A stretch of DNA of 64,000 bases from Neoarius graeffei (GCF_027579695.1 NC_083577.1:57735783-57799782); one strand, 5' to 3'; positions 11,588 to 22,963 are shown, numbered from the stretch's first letter. Translations and numbers: made by a program. Notes: generated by a model from the letters alone, not told the origin.

Positions 11588-12001
11588 GTTCACATACTTT
11601 TGCCACTCGCAGATATGTAATATTGGATCATTTTCCTCAATAAATAAATGACCAAGTATAATATTTTTGTCTCATTTGTTTAACTGGGTTCTCTTTATCT
11701 ACTTTTAGGACTTGTGTGAAAATCTGATGATGTTTTAGGTCATATTTATGGAGAAATATAGAAAATTCTAAAGGGTTCACAAACTTTCAAGCTTCACTGT
11801 ATTTTTGTTATATTTATGATTCTGAAGAAAGTGGCTTTAAAACATCACTGAATGTCTGTCTGTTGATGAAATAAATACTCACCATTGTTCTTCCTTGTTG
11901 TCTTGTAGAGGTGGAGGAAAAAGAGGTTGGGATGGAAGTCAGAACTATTCTGACAAAAATACAGGATTGATGAGGCTGTGTATAAGGGGAATGATGCTTA
12001 C

Positions 12002-12235
12002 TTGGCTATTTTCAGTTTGCCAACTCCTCATCCAGATGCTTTTCCCCATTGTTGGGCTAGATACTTAGGAATCTTTTGGGGAAGAAAATGCAGGACTACA
12101 CTATTTTTACGTTAACCAATTTTTTTCAAATAGTCACAAGTACAACAGTAAATAATCTAGCCAATTTAATATTTTGAAAACTACAGAGAGTGAACGAACC
12201 TTCACCAGCCACACACTGATGTTTTGTTTCGCTCG
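12002..12235 (-). pseudogene. gtf2f2: gtf2f2 first exons, inverted and decayed
   Basis: Two exon-like pieces lie on the minus strand. 12200-12235 reads AKQNISVWLVK before a GT donor. 12002-12072 starts after an AG acceptor, reads PKYLAQQWGKASG, then an in-frame TGA, then GVGKLKIA before GTAAGC. They match consecutive segments of the TFIIF-beta N-terminus (the WLVKVPKYL region). The TGA sits where the family has Arg, and one following residue is missing, so this part cannot encode a normal protein as it stands. They are collinear with the exon at 8947-9091 on the same strand, with a Tc1 copy in the intron between. Confidence 0.78.
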
Positions 12236-12257
12236 CTAAATAACTAACACACACAGT

Positions 12258-12480
12258 ACCAGACAAAAGTATGGACACAACTACACATTTCTCATAGAAA
12301 TTACATCCTGGACCCGAATAACATATTTTCCAGAAGCTTCAGTCATGAGGATATCGATAATGTCACTTCCAGTATTTTCCCACTGATTGACATGTGTTGT
12401 CAAAATGGTAAACTGGTTCAAAATTAAAATTCTTTTGATTAATTTGTGTATTTTTTGTGGATGCGTGTCCATATAATATA
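12258..12480. mobile_element. Tc1-like terminal fragment, family C type
   Basis: CAGTACCAGACAAAAGTATGG resembles the end of the element at 42738 (CAGTACCAGTCAAAAGTTTGG). Only this end is recognisable; the right limit is approximate. Confidence 0.45.
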
Positions 12481-12633
12481 AAGAATGTTATACGTTGGCT
12501 TGAAGATATGAAGTTTGTTACGCTCATTCGTGAAATATCTTCACCACCATTTAATATCCTCTCGCTCTCGTATAAATAAAATATACAGTGGCATGCAAAA
12601 GTTTGGGCACCTTTACTGAAAATGTCTGTTACT

Positions 12634-12875
12634 CATCTCATTATCTGTAGCCGCTTTATCCTTCTACAGGGTCACAGGCAAGCTGGAGACTGTCCCAGCT
12701 GACTATGGGTGAAAGGCGGGGTACACCCTGGACAAGTCGCCAGGTCATCACAGGGCTGACACATAGACACAGACAACCATTCACACTCACATTCACACCT
12801 ACGGTCAATTTAGAGTCACCAGTTAACCTAACCTGCATGTCTTTGGACTGTGGGGGGAAACCGGAGCACCCGGAG
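12634..12875 (-). repeat. tRNA-like SINE, 5'-truncated (4)
   Basis: The tail side is intact but the tRNA-like head is missing; the copy stops within CTCCGGGTGCTCCGG. A perfect 12-bp duplication ATGTCTGTTACT flanks it (12622-12633, 12876-12887). Truncation on the head side with an intact duplication is the usual outcome of target-primed reverse transcription. Confidence 0.92.
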
Positions 12876-13104
12876 ATGTCTGTTACTGTGAACAGTTAAG
12901 TGAGCAGAAGATGAACTGATCACCAAAAGGCATAAAGGTAAAGACGATGCATTTCAGCGTTTTCTGCAAGATTTGTGTAGTATTTTTGTTTTGTACAATT
13001 GGAGAGTGAAAAACGAAAAGGAACACCATGCGAAAGTTTGGGCACCCCAATACATTTGAGTTCTCAGGTAACTTTTACCAAGGTTCCAGACCTTAATTAG
13101 TTTA

Positions 13105-14222
13105 TTGAGCTGTGGCTTGTTCAAATTCTTCGTTAGGAAAGGTCAGATGGTGCAGATTTCAAAGCTGTATAAATTCTCTGACTCCTCAAACTTGTCCCTA
13201 AAATCAACAGCCATGGGCTCCTCTAAGCAACTCCCTTGCGTTCTGTATAATAAAATAATTGATGCTCACAAAGCAGGAGAAGGCTACAAGAACGTAGCAG
13301 TGTTTTCAGGTAGCTGTTTCCTCAGATTGTAATGTTATTAAGAAATGGCAGTTAACAGAAACAGTGGAGATCAAGGTGAGGTCTGGAAGATGAAGAAAAC
13401 TTTCTGGAAGAACAGCTCGTTGGATTGCTAGAAAGGCAAATAAAACCCCCTGTTTTACTGCAAAAGACCTTCAGAAAGATTTAGCAGACCCTGGAGTGGT
13501 GGTGCACTGTTCTACTATGCAGCGACACCTGAACAAATATGACCTTCATGGGAGAGTCATCAGAAGAAAACCTTTCCTGTGTCCTAGCCACAAAATTCAG
13601 CGTCTGAAGTTTGCAATGAACATCTAAATAAGCCTGATGCATTTTGGAAACGAGTCCTGTGGACTGATGAAATCAAAATAGAACTTTTTGGCCACAATGT
13701 GCAAAGGTATGTTTGGAGAAAAAAGGGTACCAAATTCCAGGAAAAGAACACGTCTCCAACTCTGAAGCATGGGTGTGGATTGATCATGCTTTGGGGTTGT
13801 GTTGCAGTCAGTGGCACAGGGCACATTTCATTGGTCGACGGAAGCATGGATCCGAATAAATACCAGCAAATTCTGGAAGCAAACATCACACATCTATAAA
13901 AAAGTTGAAGTTAAAAAGAGGATGGGTCCTACAATAAGTTGATGATCCAAAACACACCTCAAAATCTACAGTGGACTACCTCAAGAGACACAAGCTGAAG
14001 GTTTTGCCATGGCCCTCACAGTCCCCTGACCTAAACATCATTGAAAATCTGTGGATAGATTTCAAAAGAGCAGTGCATGCAAGACAGCCCAAGAAACTTG
14101 TAGAACTGGAAGCCTTTTGCAGGGACGAATGTGTGAAAATCCCTCAGGTAAGAACTGAAAGATTATTAGCTGGCTACAAAGTGCTTACAAGCTGTGATAC
14201 TTGCCAAAGGGGGTGTTACTAG
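13105..14222 (+). pseudogene. Family B Tc1-like transposase, degenerate
   Basis: Fragments in several frames resemble a Tc1 transposase: KIIDAHKAGEGYKNVA near 13252, NKPDAFWKRVLWTDEIKIE near 13630, the DDE-core stretch at 13699-13899 (VWRKKGTKFQEKN, SGTGHISLVDGSMDP) and SPDLNIIENLWIDFK at 13971-14222. Frameshifts and stops separate them, and the second catalytic Asp region is damaged (ATGATCCAAAACACACC). Confidence 0.85.
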
Positions 14223-14343
14223 GTACAAACTATGCAGGGTGCCCAAACTTTTTTTGCGTTGGGCCCCTTTCCTTTTTTGTCATTTTGAAAATGTAAAAGA
14301 TGAAAATAAAAAAATTGATTTTGCTTAAAATATAAAGGGAATG

Positions 14344-14720
14344 GGCGGCACGGTGGTGTAGTGGTTAGCGCTGTCGCCTCACAGCAAGAAGGTCCTGGGT
14401 TCGAGCCCCGGGGCCGGCGAGGGCCTTTCTGTGTGGAGTTTGCATGTTCTCCCCGTGTCCGCGTGGGTTTCCTCCGGGTGCTCCGGTTTCCCCCACAGTT
14501 CAAAGACATGCAGGTTAGGTTAACTGGTGACTCTAAATTGAGCGTAGGTGTGAATGTGAGTGTGAATGGTTGTCTGTGTCTATGTGTCAGCCCTGTGATG
14601 ACCTGGCGACTTGTCCAGGGTGTACCCCGCCTTTCGCCCATAGTCAGCTGGGATAGGCTCCAGCTTGCCTGCGACCCTGTAGAAGGATAAAACGGCTATA
14701 GATAATGAGATGAGATGAGA
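14344..14720 (+). repeat. tRNA-like SINE, full length (5)
   Basis: Reads GGCGGCACGGTGGTGTAGTGG at the head, has the B-box-like GGTTCGAGCCC, and ends in a GAGAT array. A 13-bp duplication TATAAAGGGAATG flanks it at 14331-14343 and 14721-14733. It was inserted into the family B transposon. Confidence 0.95.
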
Positions 14721-15155
14721 TATAAAGGGAATGAGTCATCTTTTATGCCTTTTGGAGATCATTTCGTCTTCAACTTACTTAACTGTTCACAGTTACAGCA
14801 ATTTTGACCAGGGGTGCCCAAACCTTTACATACCACTGTGTGTGTGTGTGTGTGTGTATAAAAAATATATGACAGTCTTGTAGGGGGGAGATTGTCTCAG
14901 AGAGAATATTTAAAAAAAAAATAGATAAGTTTTATTGAACCATTTTATGTGTTTTTCTACCACTGGTTTCAAAATGATCTGATTATCTGTACCCTTACAA
15001 TTAATATTTGATTACATGGCTTGGACAAAAAACCCCATTCTTTTGCTACAGTGGATTGTAGACAGATGTAGCAGGATCTTCAAAGAGAACATTGCATCCT
15101 CCCTTGTTATTAGCTCTGTGCATGTGGACCAGTTCAGACCACAGATTTTCTTTAG

Positions 15156-15235
15156 GATTCGATTTTATTTATCAAGTGCTTTTAACAATGGACATTGGCA
15201 CTAAACAGATTTACAAAAAATTGGTTGTTTAAGTC
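15156..15235 (-). repeat. LINE 3' tail fragment, L2-like
   Basis: The minus strand resembles the fish LINE tail seen at 56055-56118 (TAAAGCTGCTTTGCGACAAT, AAAAGCGCTGTACAAATAAA), diverged. Nothing upstream of the tail is present. Confidence 0.5.
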
Positions 15236-15338
15236 TTTGCAAAACATGGTGTTTAAGCATTTCTGTGGTGATTCAGAATGCATCAATGATTTTTCCACCA
15301 TATCTTAGAAGAGGTACCTGGTGATTTTTCTTTGTATA

Positions 15339-17013
15339 CAGTGGTATGCAAAAGTTTGGGCACCCCCTGGTCAAAATTGCTGTTACTGTGAACAGTTAAG
15401 CAAGTTGAAAATGAAATGATTTCCAAAAGGCACAAAGTTAAAGATGACTCATTCCCATGGCCAAAAATTTCTATTTTGATTTCATTAGTCCACAGGACTT
15501 GTTTCCAAAATGCATCAGGCTTATTTAGATGTTCATTTGCAAACTTTAGATGCTGAATTTTGTGGCTAGGACACAGGAAAGGTTTTCTTCTGATGACTCT
15601 CCCATGAAGGTCATATTTGTTCAGATGTCGCTGCACGGTAGAACAGTGCACCACCATGGCAGGGTCTGCTAAATCTTTCTGAAGGTCTTTTGCAGTCAAA
15701 CAGGGGTTTTTATTTGCCTTTCTAGCAATCCAACGAGCCGTTCTTCCAGAAAGTTTTCTTCATCTTCCAGACCTCACCTTGATCTCCACTGTTTCTGTTA
15801 ACTGCCATTTCTTAATAACATTACAATCTGAGGAAACAGCTACCTGAAAACACTTTGCTACGTTCCTGTAGCCTTCTCCTGCTTTGTGAGCATCAATTAT
15901 TTTATTATACAGAATGCAAGGGAGTTGCTTAGCCCATGTTTACATTAGACCGTATCAGCGGATCATCAGATTAACGTTTTTAAAACGATTAGTGCACACA
16001 GCAACACCAATACACGATTTGCGTGCACACAGCAATACCAATACACGGATACGCTCGGCTCCGCAGGCATCCTGCGCTCCAAATCACTCCGCCCTGAACA
16101 GCGAGTGCCCTCTGGAGGGTGCGCACTCCGGCCTTGCGCAGTTCACAGAGCACGCGAGTGAAGTGAACAAGCTGTGATTCGGGACTGAGCCGCTGTGTGT
16201 GTGATCCCAGCGCACATCACTTACCACTTGCAAGTGGAAGGATGGCAAGCCTAAAGACAATCATAACTACACAATGGGCAGTATTTGCATCAGTATTTGC
16301 AGTATTTTCATACTTTTATACTTTTTAATGAAAGGTGATACAAGGCGGAAGTCCGTGCCGTTTTTCAGCAGTCGCGTCACATGACCAATGCCAGCGAATC
16401 AGGAAGGTGGATGTCACAGTGACGTTGTCCAATGAGACGCCAGCTAGAGCTCAGCACAGCGTATCCGCGTATTCTCAATGTTTACACAGCACCGGAGCTG
16501 ACACGATCTGGATTGAATACGTGGACGCTGGCGGATTCCCGTTTCCCGGCGTTTCCAGGCGGTTTAATGTAAACGGACAGTGCATCCGCGAAGAAAACGA
16601 GACAGATACAGTCTAATGTAAACGTAGCCTTAGAGGAGCCCATGGCTGTTGATTTTAGGGACAAGTTTGAGGAGTCAGAGAATTTATACAGCTTTGAAAT
16701 CTGCATCATCTGATCTTTCCTAATGAAGAATTTGAACAAGTCACAGCTCAATAAGCTAATTAAGGTCTGGAACCTTGGTAAAAGTTACCTGAGAACTCAA
16801 ATGTATTGGGGTGCCCAAACTTTTGCATGGTGTTCCTTTTCTTTTTTCACTCTCCAATTGTACAAAAAAATACACAAGTCTTGCAGAAAATACTGAAAAG
16901 AAATGTCATCTTTACCTTTATACCTTTTGGTGATCAGTTCATTTTCTGCTCACTTAACTATTCACAGTAACGGACACATTCAGTAAGGGTGCCCAAACTT
17001 TTGCATGCCAGTG
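15339..17013 (-). mobile_element. Tc1-like transposon, family B, copy 2, with a Harbinger-like insertion
   Basis: It is the inverted relative of 12586-14838, with ends CAGTGGTATGCAAAAGTTTG and, on the right, a diverged CACTGGCATGCAAAAGTTTG, flanked by TA. The transposase is badly broken and part of its middle is missing; NKYDLHGRVIRRKPFLC and NKPDAFWKQVLWTNEIKIE are readable on the minus strand at 15283-15699. Confidence 0.88.
15932..16629. mobile_element. Non-autonomous PIF/Harbinger-like element 1
   Basis: The insertion interrupts sequence that is continuous in the sister Tc1 copy. The repeats GTTTACATTAGAC (15938-15950) and GTCTAATGTAAAC (16611-16623) form the inner part of its terminal inverted repeats, and TTA (within CTTAG) is duplicated on both sides, as for PIF/Harbinger. 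It has no transposase and is richer in CpG than its surroundings. Confidence 0.75.
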
Positions 17014-17439
17014 TACAGTTCCCTTTTGCCACCAAGTATGCTGAAGGTTTGCATAACCAAAATTGATTTTTGTTCCACGCAACAACACACAATGCCAAGT
17101 GTAATTCTAATGATGCCAAGTGAAGTTCAGGTGCTCGCATTTGTGAGACACGCTAAAGAAGGGTTTCTTTCTTGTTACTTTTATAAGAAGCTGTTTGAAA
17201 GAACATTCATATTTTTATTTATTCTTTTAAGTTTCATGGTTGGTCTTGACCGGTCTTTAGGCTCTTTCTCTCCACCATCCTCCTCACTGTGTGGGTGATC
17301 AGTGTGGTCAAGGGTCCAATTCCTGGCAAATTTCCAACTGTTTCATACATGTTATATTCAAAGAGCTTTCAACAAAAGTGTTGCTTTTGTTCTGGGTAGT
17401 AACAGGAGGGGGGAAAAAAAGGATTGATATTTAATCAAA

Positions 17440-17960
17440 CTTATTCCCCAGGGGAAAATCATTAACGGTTATCTCCAGCTGTGGCAGAATGCACACTAAC
17501 ATGACAGTTGCTTCCATAGATCTCGATCTTTGGCAAGAGCATTCAGGGAATTTATATCAAGACCTGTTCATACTGTGACATTATATATCCATCTCTTAGG
17601 TTGCCAGCTCCTGTTTCTCTTTTCATTAATCATGCCTTCCAAACAGATCTTGATGCCACAATCCATTCGTTTTATTTGGCCAAACAGTTTGAGTACTTTA
17701 CTCTTGATGACAGAGATGATTTGTGGCAATTAAGTTATTTAAGATCTTCAATTCTGACATGGTCTGAGAGCTTGATGTTAGTCCTAAGTCTCATTACAGG
17801 ATTTTGAAAGACTTCCAGTTTCTGTAGTGCAGCAGAAGTCCAGTTGACACATTCTAGTCCATATAAAACTACAGGAAGAACATAGGTGTTGTAAATGCTT
17901 GATTTTATGTGGTATGGGATCCAGGGGAAAAAGGATGTGGATAAACAGTTCCTAGCAACT
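17440..17960 (-). mobile_element. LINE 3' fragment, degenerate
   Basis: On the minus strand, fragments such as LPVVLYGLECVNWTSAALQK and SDHVRIEDLK, then ICLEGM, and after it GLDINSLNALAKDRDLWKQL read like the C-terminal region downstream of the reverse transcriptase in fish LINE ORF2 proteins. Stops and frameshifts are present and nothing of the polymerase core is seen. Limits are approximate. Confidence 0.6.
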
Positions 17961-18623
17961 GAACAAAATGTTTTCCAAGAAAAAATGTTTGCATTCCTTA
18001 TGAAGATAGGCTAGTAAATTTGAGAAACCCGTAAGAAGAAACTCAGTATCTAGGGAAGGAGACCACATCACCCCACTTCCTCCCTTCAGTGCTCTACCCA
18101 AAGCTACAGTACTCCTTCAAAAGGCATAAACACACACTGCCTGACTACCGCTGAAGGACAAGGGTCATGCGCGCACTGAGCAGCGTGTACACAGGTAGGT
18201 AGATAGGCCATCAAATTGTTTCAATGCCAGTGCACTTGGTTTATTCAATGCTGGCAGGATGTAAAAAAAGTTTCAGAAGGGAGGGGGGAAAAAGCCTTCT
18301 GAAATGAATAACCTATCATGTCTTTAAGGAAAGAATTTATGGCACATAATTGAGAATAGCACATCATGTAAAGTCCTAACTTTAAAAATAAAAAAGGAAT
18401 TACTTTGAGTGGAAATTAAATTCTTTAATGCTGATTTTATAGAATATTTGTGATTATTCAGCAATGTTTGAGGTGCTCTCTATAGGTCATAGAATTTCTG
18501 CTTGCGTTTTAGTGAATTATTTTAAAAAAAGAACAAGCAACAGACCAGATCCAGTTCAATTTATTAACAAAGAGACTTTAAAAATTAAATATGAACAACT
18601 CATTTACTACCAATGAAATCAAC

Positions 18624-20487
18624 TCACTTGGCACAACAGCAGGGTCCAGAGTGCCATTCCAGGTTTCTTTTTAAAAAATATAAATTAGTATCTCTCCTCC
18701 AACATGCCTCATTTGGCTTTTCATCCATTACATCTAGTTTACACTGGTGTTTAAGTCCATCTGCATAATACTTTGCATTCTCCTTGGAACCAAATTCCAA
18801 ATGAACTGCTGGTCCAGTTCTAAATGTATAAAATTTAGCTTGTAGCCAATATAGCATGCAAAGTTCAGAGATGTAGATCAATCCCAGTCTGCACCTGTAA
18901 CAGAGTACAAAAACAGTAATTACCTTAGTTTTATTTAAAATCAATGCTAGTATGTTGAGTGAAAACAGGGGAGTAGGATACCTCCAGAACCCCTGTGATA
19001 CACATACTTTTCCAGTCTCCACTTACATAAGGTTCTGTATTGGTATCACCACGACCGTAGTTCCACAAAACCCAACACCAAATTCCATCAAAAAGTGGAG
19101 GTTCTCACACACACACAAAAAAAAAATCCCCTACAGTCCTTTACACTCAAGAGAACCAATATATGTGCTCAGGTAATACATGCAGTTTCATTAGTTATAA
19201 CCTCAGCAGTTTGGGGTTCATCCTTGCACATCTCACTCAGGACTGCTTGATTAACTTCTTATCTGACTAAATCATGCCTGAATAATTCCATCTCCATTAC
19301 TTTCAGATGTGATCCAACCATTCATGAAGATTAACAATGTCTGGGCTAACATGCATAATGAATTAATTTACCTCAAAAGGACTTGGTACTGCACCCTTCA
19401 GCCATCGGAGAATCAAATCAATTCACCTATAGGGAAAAACCACACACACACACAAAAAAAAAAAGTTACCTCAAGCCTTCACTTCCTGAAGTCCTTCACA
19501 GGAAGAGGTGGTGTGCTCAGGTAATACATGCTATTAGGATCACTGGTTATAACCTCAGTAGAAGATAGTCATCACTGCACACAGTAAACATCAGTCAAAA
19601 TATTTAAGAGCTTTGCTTTAACATGTAGCCATGAATTAGGACATTTTACTAATCATGGTTATACTTTCGGGCAGCATGGTGGTGTAGTGGTTAGTGCTGT
19701 CACCTCACAGCAAGGTCTGGGTTCGAGCCCCGTGGCTGGTGAGGGCCTTTCTATGCGGAGTTTGCATGTTCGCCCCGTGTCTGCATGGGTTTCCTCCGGG
19801 TGTTCCGGTTTCCCCCACAGTCCAAAGACATGCAGGTTAGGTTAACTGGTGACTCTAAATTGACCGTAGGTGTGAATGGTTGTCTGTGTATGTGTCAGCC
19901 CTGTGATGACCTTGTCCAGGGTGTACACCGCCTTTCACCCGTAGTCAGCTGGGATAAGCTCCAGCTTGCCTGTGACCCTGTAGAATAGGATAAAGCGGTT
20001 ACAGATAATGAAATGAGGTGTTATACTTTCAGAGATCATTTCATTTTCTCACCATTACTCAGACGGCTAGATCTCATATACCTTCCGTCTGCATCCACAG
20101 AAAGGCAGCTTGTTATGGTCCTCTACATACCTACACATGTCCTGGTGTCCATCCTATCCAGGACTGTGATCAGCAGAAATCATGGCGGCTCTGTGGGAAC
20201 AGTCAAAGTGACCAGGAAGCCTTTGGTTTCTGAACTAATTACAGCAGATCACCACCCAACACGCGCTCAGGTAATACATGCTTTAACCTTTCACTAGTTT
20301 TAACCTCAGTAAAGAAGAGTCATCATTGCACGTGATTGATAGCATACACGATTCTGGGTCATGTAGATTTTTAGATGCATCTTTATTTTTAACACCAAGT
20401 CCTGCTAGATAGTTACATCATAATCCAAACCGACAGAGATTAGACATACCTGTTATCCATCTGCTCATCTTTCATGCGTTTTAGCAT
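18624..20487 (-). CDS. Possible small two-exon protein, unidentified
   Basis: On the minus strand an exon at 20487-20450 (ATG, 12 codons plus two bases, donor CAG-GTATGT) and an exon at 18894-18624 (acceptor GTTACAG, stop TGA) join in frame to give 102 residues. The second part contains LCMLYWLQAKFYTFRTGP, HLEFGSKENAKYYADGLKHQ and DEKPNEACW. I do not recognise the family; the central segment has the feel of a compact alpha/beta domain. The open frame extends upstream of the ATG without a visible earlier Met, so the start is uncertain, and extra exons could lie in between. A CRE site and CpG-rich sequence lie just upstream. The alternative is chance reading frames. Confidence 0.4.
19080..20340. 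repeat. Three diverged copies of a roughly 350-390-base unit
   Basis: The string GCTCAGGTAATACATG occurs at 19167-19182, 19515-19530 and 20265-20280, each time followed about 15-20 bases later by TATAACCTCAG or TTTAACCTCAG. Copies 1 and 2 also share an upstream CACACA-polyA tract. Without the SINE between copies 2 and 3 the spacings are 348 and about 388 bases. Confidence 0.7.
19669..20019 (+). repeat. tRNA-like SINE (6)
   Basis: Head GGGCAGCATGGTGGTGTAGTGG and tail ATAATGAAATGAGG, flanked by the 11-bp duplication GTTATACTTTC (19658-19668 and 20020-20030). Slightly more diverged than the youngest copies. Confidence 0.92.
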
Positions 20488-20592
20488 TAGCTTGGTTATA
20501 AATCTTGAGCTAGCACGTGCACCCTTCCTGCACTTAGAACAGAAAAGGAAGAAGGAATTTGTGCGACAAGCCGGAAAAAGGCCGCACGGTGA

Positions 20593-20600
20593 TGACGTCA
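20593..20600. promoter_or_regulatory. CRE site (TGACGTCA)
   Basis: A perfect palindromic CREB/ATF site in a short CpG-containing stretch (about 20560-20700), about 105 bases upstream of the first ATG of the possible minus-strand gene. The promoter role is inferred from position only. Confidence 0.4.
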
Positions 20601-21232
20601 CAACATAGTTAATGGTTGCCAGGTATTTGCTCAGACGTTATAATTTAATTTCCATTCTGTTAACGATATGTTAGAGACGACACGGTAACGACTTTATCAC
20701 GACACTATACGTCTTAAATATGAACTCGAGTTCAGCATGCAGCAGGAAACTATGCAAAGACATGGATTAACATACTTTAGTTTTGAGGGTATTTCACAAT
20801 AGACTGGCAACTCTGTTACCAGTAATTCCTTGGACAAGAGCGCCCCCGTGTGGCATAACTGCTAGCTGGTTTTACGCCCAATAAAAAATGATTTAAAAGT
20901 GTAACATCTCAGACAATCTTTTACATCAGGAAAAGTGCACTTTTGATAGTTTGGAAGCTGGTAGATGTTTAAGTTGACAGTCAGAGATCCAATTCAACAT
21001 TCAAAGATTCAATTATCAAAAGCTACATCCTATTTACAATTTCATCCCAACAACAATGTGCTTTAAAAGGACTTATTTGTCTAGTGAGAAACAGCAGCAC
21101 CCTGCTGGAAAACCCATTTTAGGGATCCTGAACTTGTGAAACTGGCAGAGGTAGACAAAGTACCCAGCTTCATTACTTAAGTCAAAGTACAGATTCCACT
21201 GGTCAAATGTTACTCCAATACAAGTGAAAGTT

Positions 21233-21621
21233 CTCATCTCATCTCATCTCATCTCATTATCTGTAGCCGCTTTATCCTGTTCTACAGGGTCGCAGGCAAG
21301 CTGGAGCCTCTCCCAGCTGACTACGGGCGAAAGGCGGGGTACACCCTGGACAAGTCGCCAGGTCATCACAGGGCTGACACATAGACACAGACAACCATTC
21401 ACACTCACATTCACACCTACGGTCAATTTAGAGTCACCAGTTAACCTAACCTGCATGTCTTTGGACTGTGGGGGAAACTGGAGCGCCCGGAGGAAACCCA
21501 CGCGGACACGGGGAGAACATGCAAACTCCGCACAGAAAGGCCCTCGCCGGCCACGGGGCTCGAACCCGGACCTTCTTGCTGTGAGGTGACAGTGCTAACC
21601 ACTACACCACCGTGCCGCCCC
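21233..21621 (-). repeat. tRNA-like SINE, full length with long GAGAT tail (7)
   Basis: The tail on the + strand reads four CATCT units before TATCTGTAGCCGC. The 12-bp duplication CAAGTGAAAGTT flanks it (21221-21232 and 21622-21633). Confidence 0.94.
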
Positions 21622-22607
21622 CAAGTGAAAGTTGTACAGTCAAATGTTTACTTAAGTTAAAGTACTGAAGTACTTGCTTTTAAAAATATTTAAGTATTAA
21701 AAGTACATTTTCTGTCAGTGCATTGTTGTATTATTGCCACAACGCTTACAAAACCTAATGCCTCTGAAGCAACCGACTGGATTATTCTGTGAATTCACAA
21801 AATGAACGCATGCTGTGCCATCATGGTGGTTTAACGTTAAGCTAGCTAGTCAGTGAAGCTCCACCTGACATGCTAGCAAACTCTTTTCAAACTCAAAATC
21901 ATATTGGGTAGCTAATGCTACTAGAAAAGAAAGATTTCTACATTTTGTTTATTTGGCAAGATTATGCGAAAACATTTCTGAAAGGACTTCACATAAGTTA
22001 ACGTTATTCATGTTAGTGTAACTCCATTTTTACATGCTAACTAACAGTGTCCAAGTTAACTAGCTATGTGTTAACGTTAGCCGTGGACAAGGTGATGGCA
22101 ACTTGGCAGGAAAATCCATAGAAAGTCATTTGATTAACCAGACTGCATAGCTATTGCAACGTTATCACTAGCTCTAAAAGCACAGATAACTTCATTGTAA
22201 GCTTTCTCTTGGAATAAAATGTTTACATCCCTCAATATGCTTCCGCAGGTTGGACAGTGAGTTTTTGTAGGCCATGATATGGTTCGTTTTCGGCAAACAA
22301 AGCAAACATTTAAAATGAAACGACTCTTTATTCCTTTCAGAAAACTGAAAGGGTTCTAGGTATAGCCATGAGTGCATGCATTCCCCAGAAGAACCGCTTC
22401 CTTCCGTTCTGCCATCAACTGATCATGTTCAAATAATGCTGCTGAGAAATCACTGAATCGATTTTATACAGTCTATAGTATGACATGACTGACAGGCTGT
22501 CTCAGTGTCACCTGTGAAAAAAAACAATCACATTTTAGAAAAGAAAAAAAAATCCACTTTCAAAGCTGCTTCATAGTAACGAGTAATGAGGACCTTGATA
22601 GAAATGT

Positions 22608-22963
22608 CATCTCACTATCTCTAGCCGCTTTATCCTTCTACAGGGTCGCAGGCAAGCTGGAGCCTATCTCAGCTGACTACGGGCAAAAGGCGGGGTACAC
22701 CCTGGACAAGTTGCCAGGTCATCACAGGGCTGACACATAGATACAGACAATCATTCACACTCACATTCACACCTACGGTCAATTTAACCTAACCTGCATG
22801 TCTTTGGACTGTGGGGGAAACCGGAGCACCTGGAGGAAACCTACGCGAACACGGGGAGAACATGCAAACTCCGCACAGAAAGGCCCTCGTCGGCCACAGG
22901 GCTCGAACCCGGACCTTCTTGCTGTGAGGCGACAGCGCTAACCACTACACCACCGTGCCGCCC
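22608..22963 (-). repeat. tRNA-like SINE (8)
   Basis: Complete copy with the 12-bp duplication TGATAGAAATGT at 22596-22607 and 22964-22975. Confidence 0.93.

Larger units (their letters stand above)
9378..11799 (+). mobile_element. Tc1-like transposon, family A, copy 3, split by a hAT element
   Basis: The left end (CAGTTGTGCTTGAATG) and right end (reverse complement CAGTGAAGCTTGAAAG) are diverged family A terminal repeats flanked by TA. Removing the 812-base hAT insertion and one copy of its 8-bp duplication leaves 1602 bases, equal to the other copies. Confidence 0.93.
12586..14838 (+). mobile_element. Tc1-like transposon, family B, copy 1, with two SINEs inside
   Basis: The ends read CAGTGGCATGCAAAAGTTTG and, inverted, CAGTGGTATGTAAAGGTTTG; TA lies on the left. 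Without the two SINEs and their target duplications it would be about 1.61 kb, a full-length Tc1 element. The second copy is inverted at 15339-17013. Confidence 0.9.
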
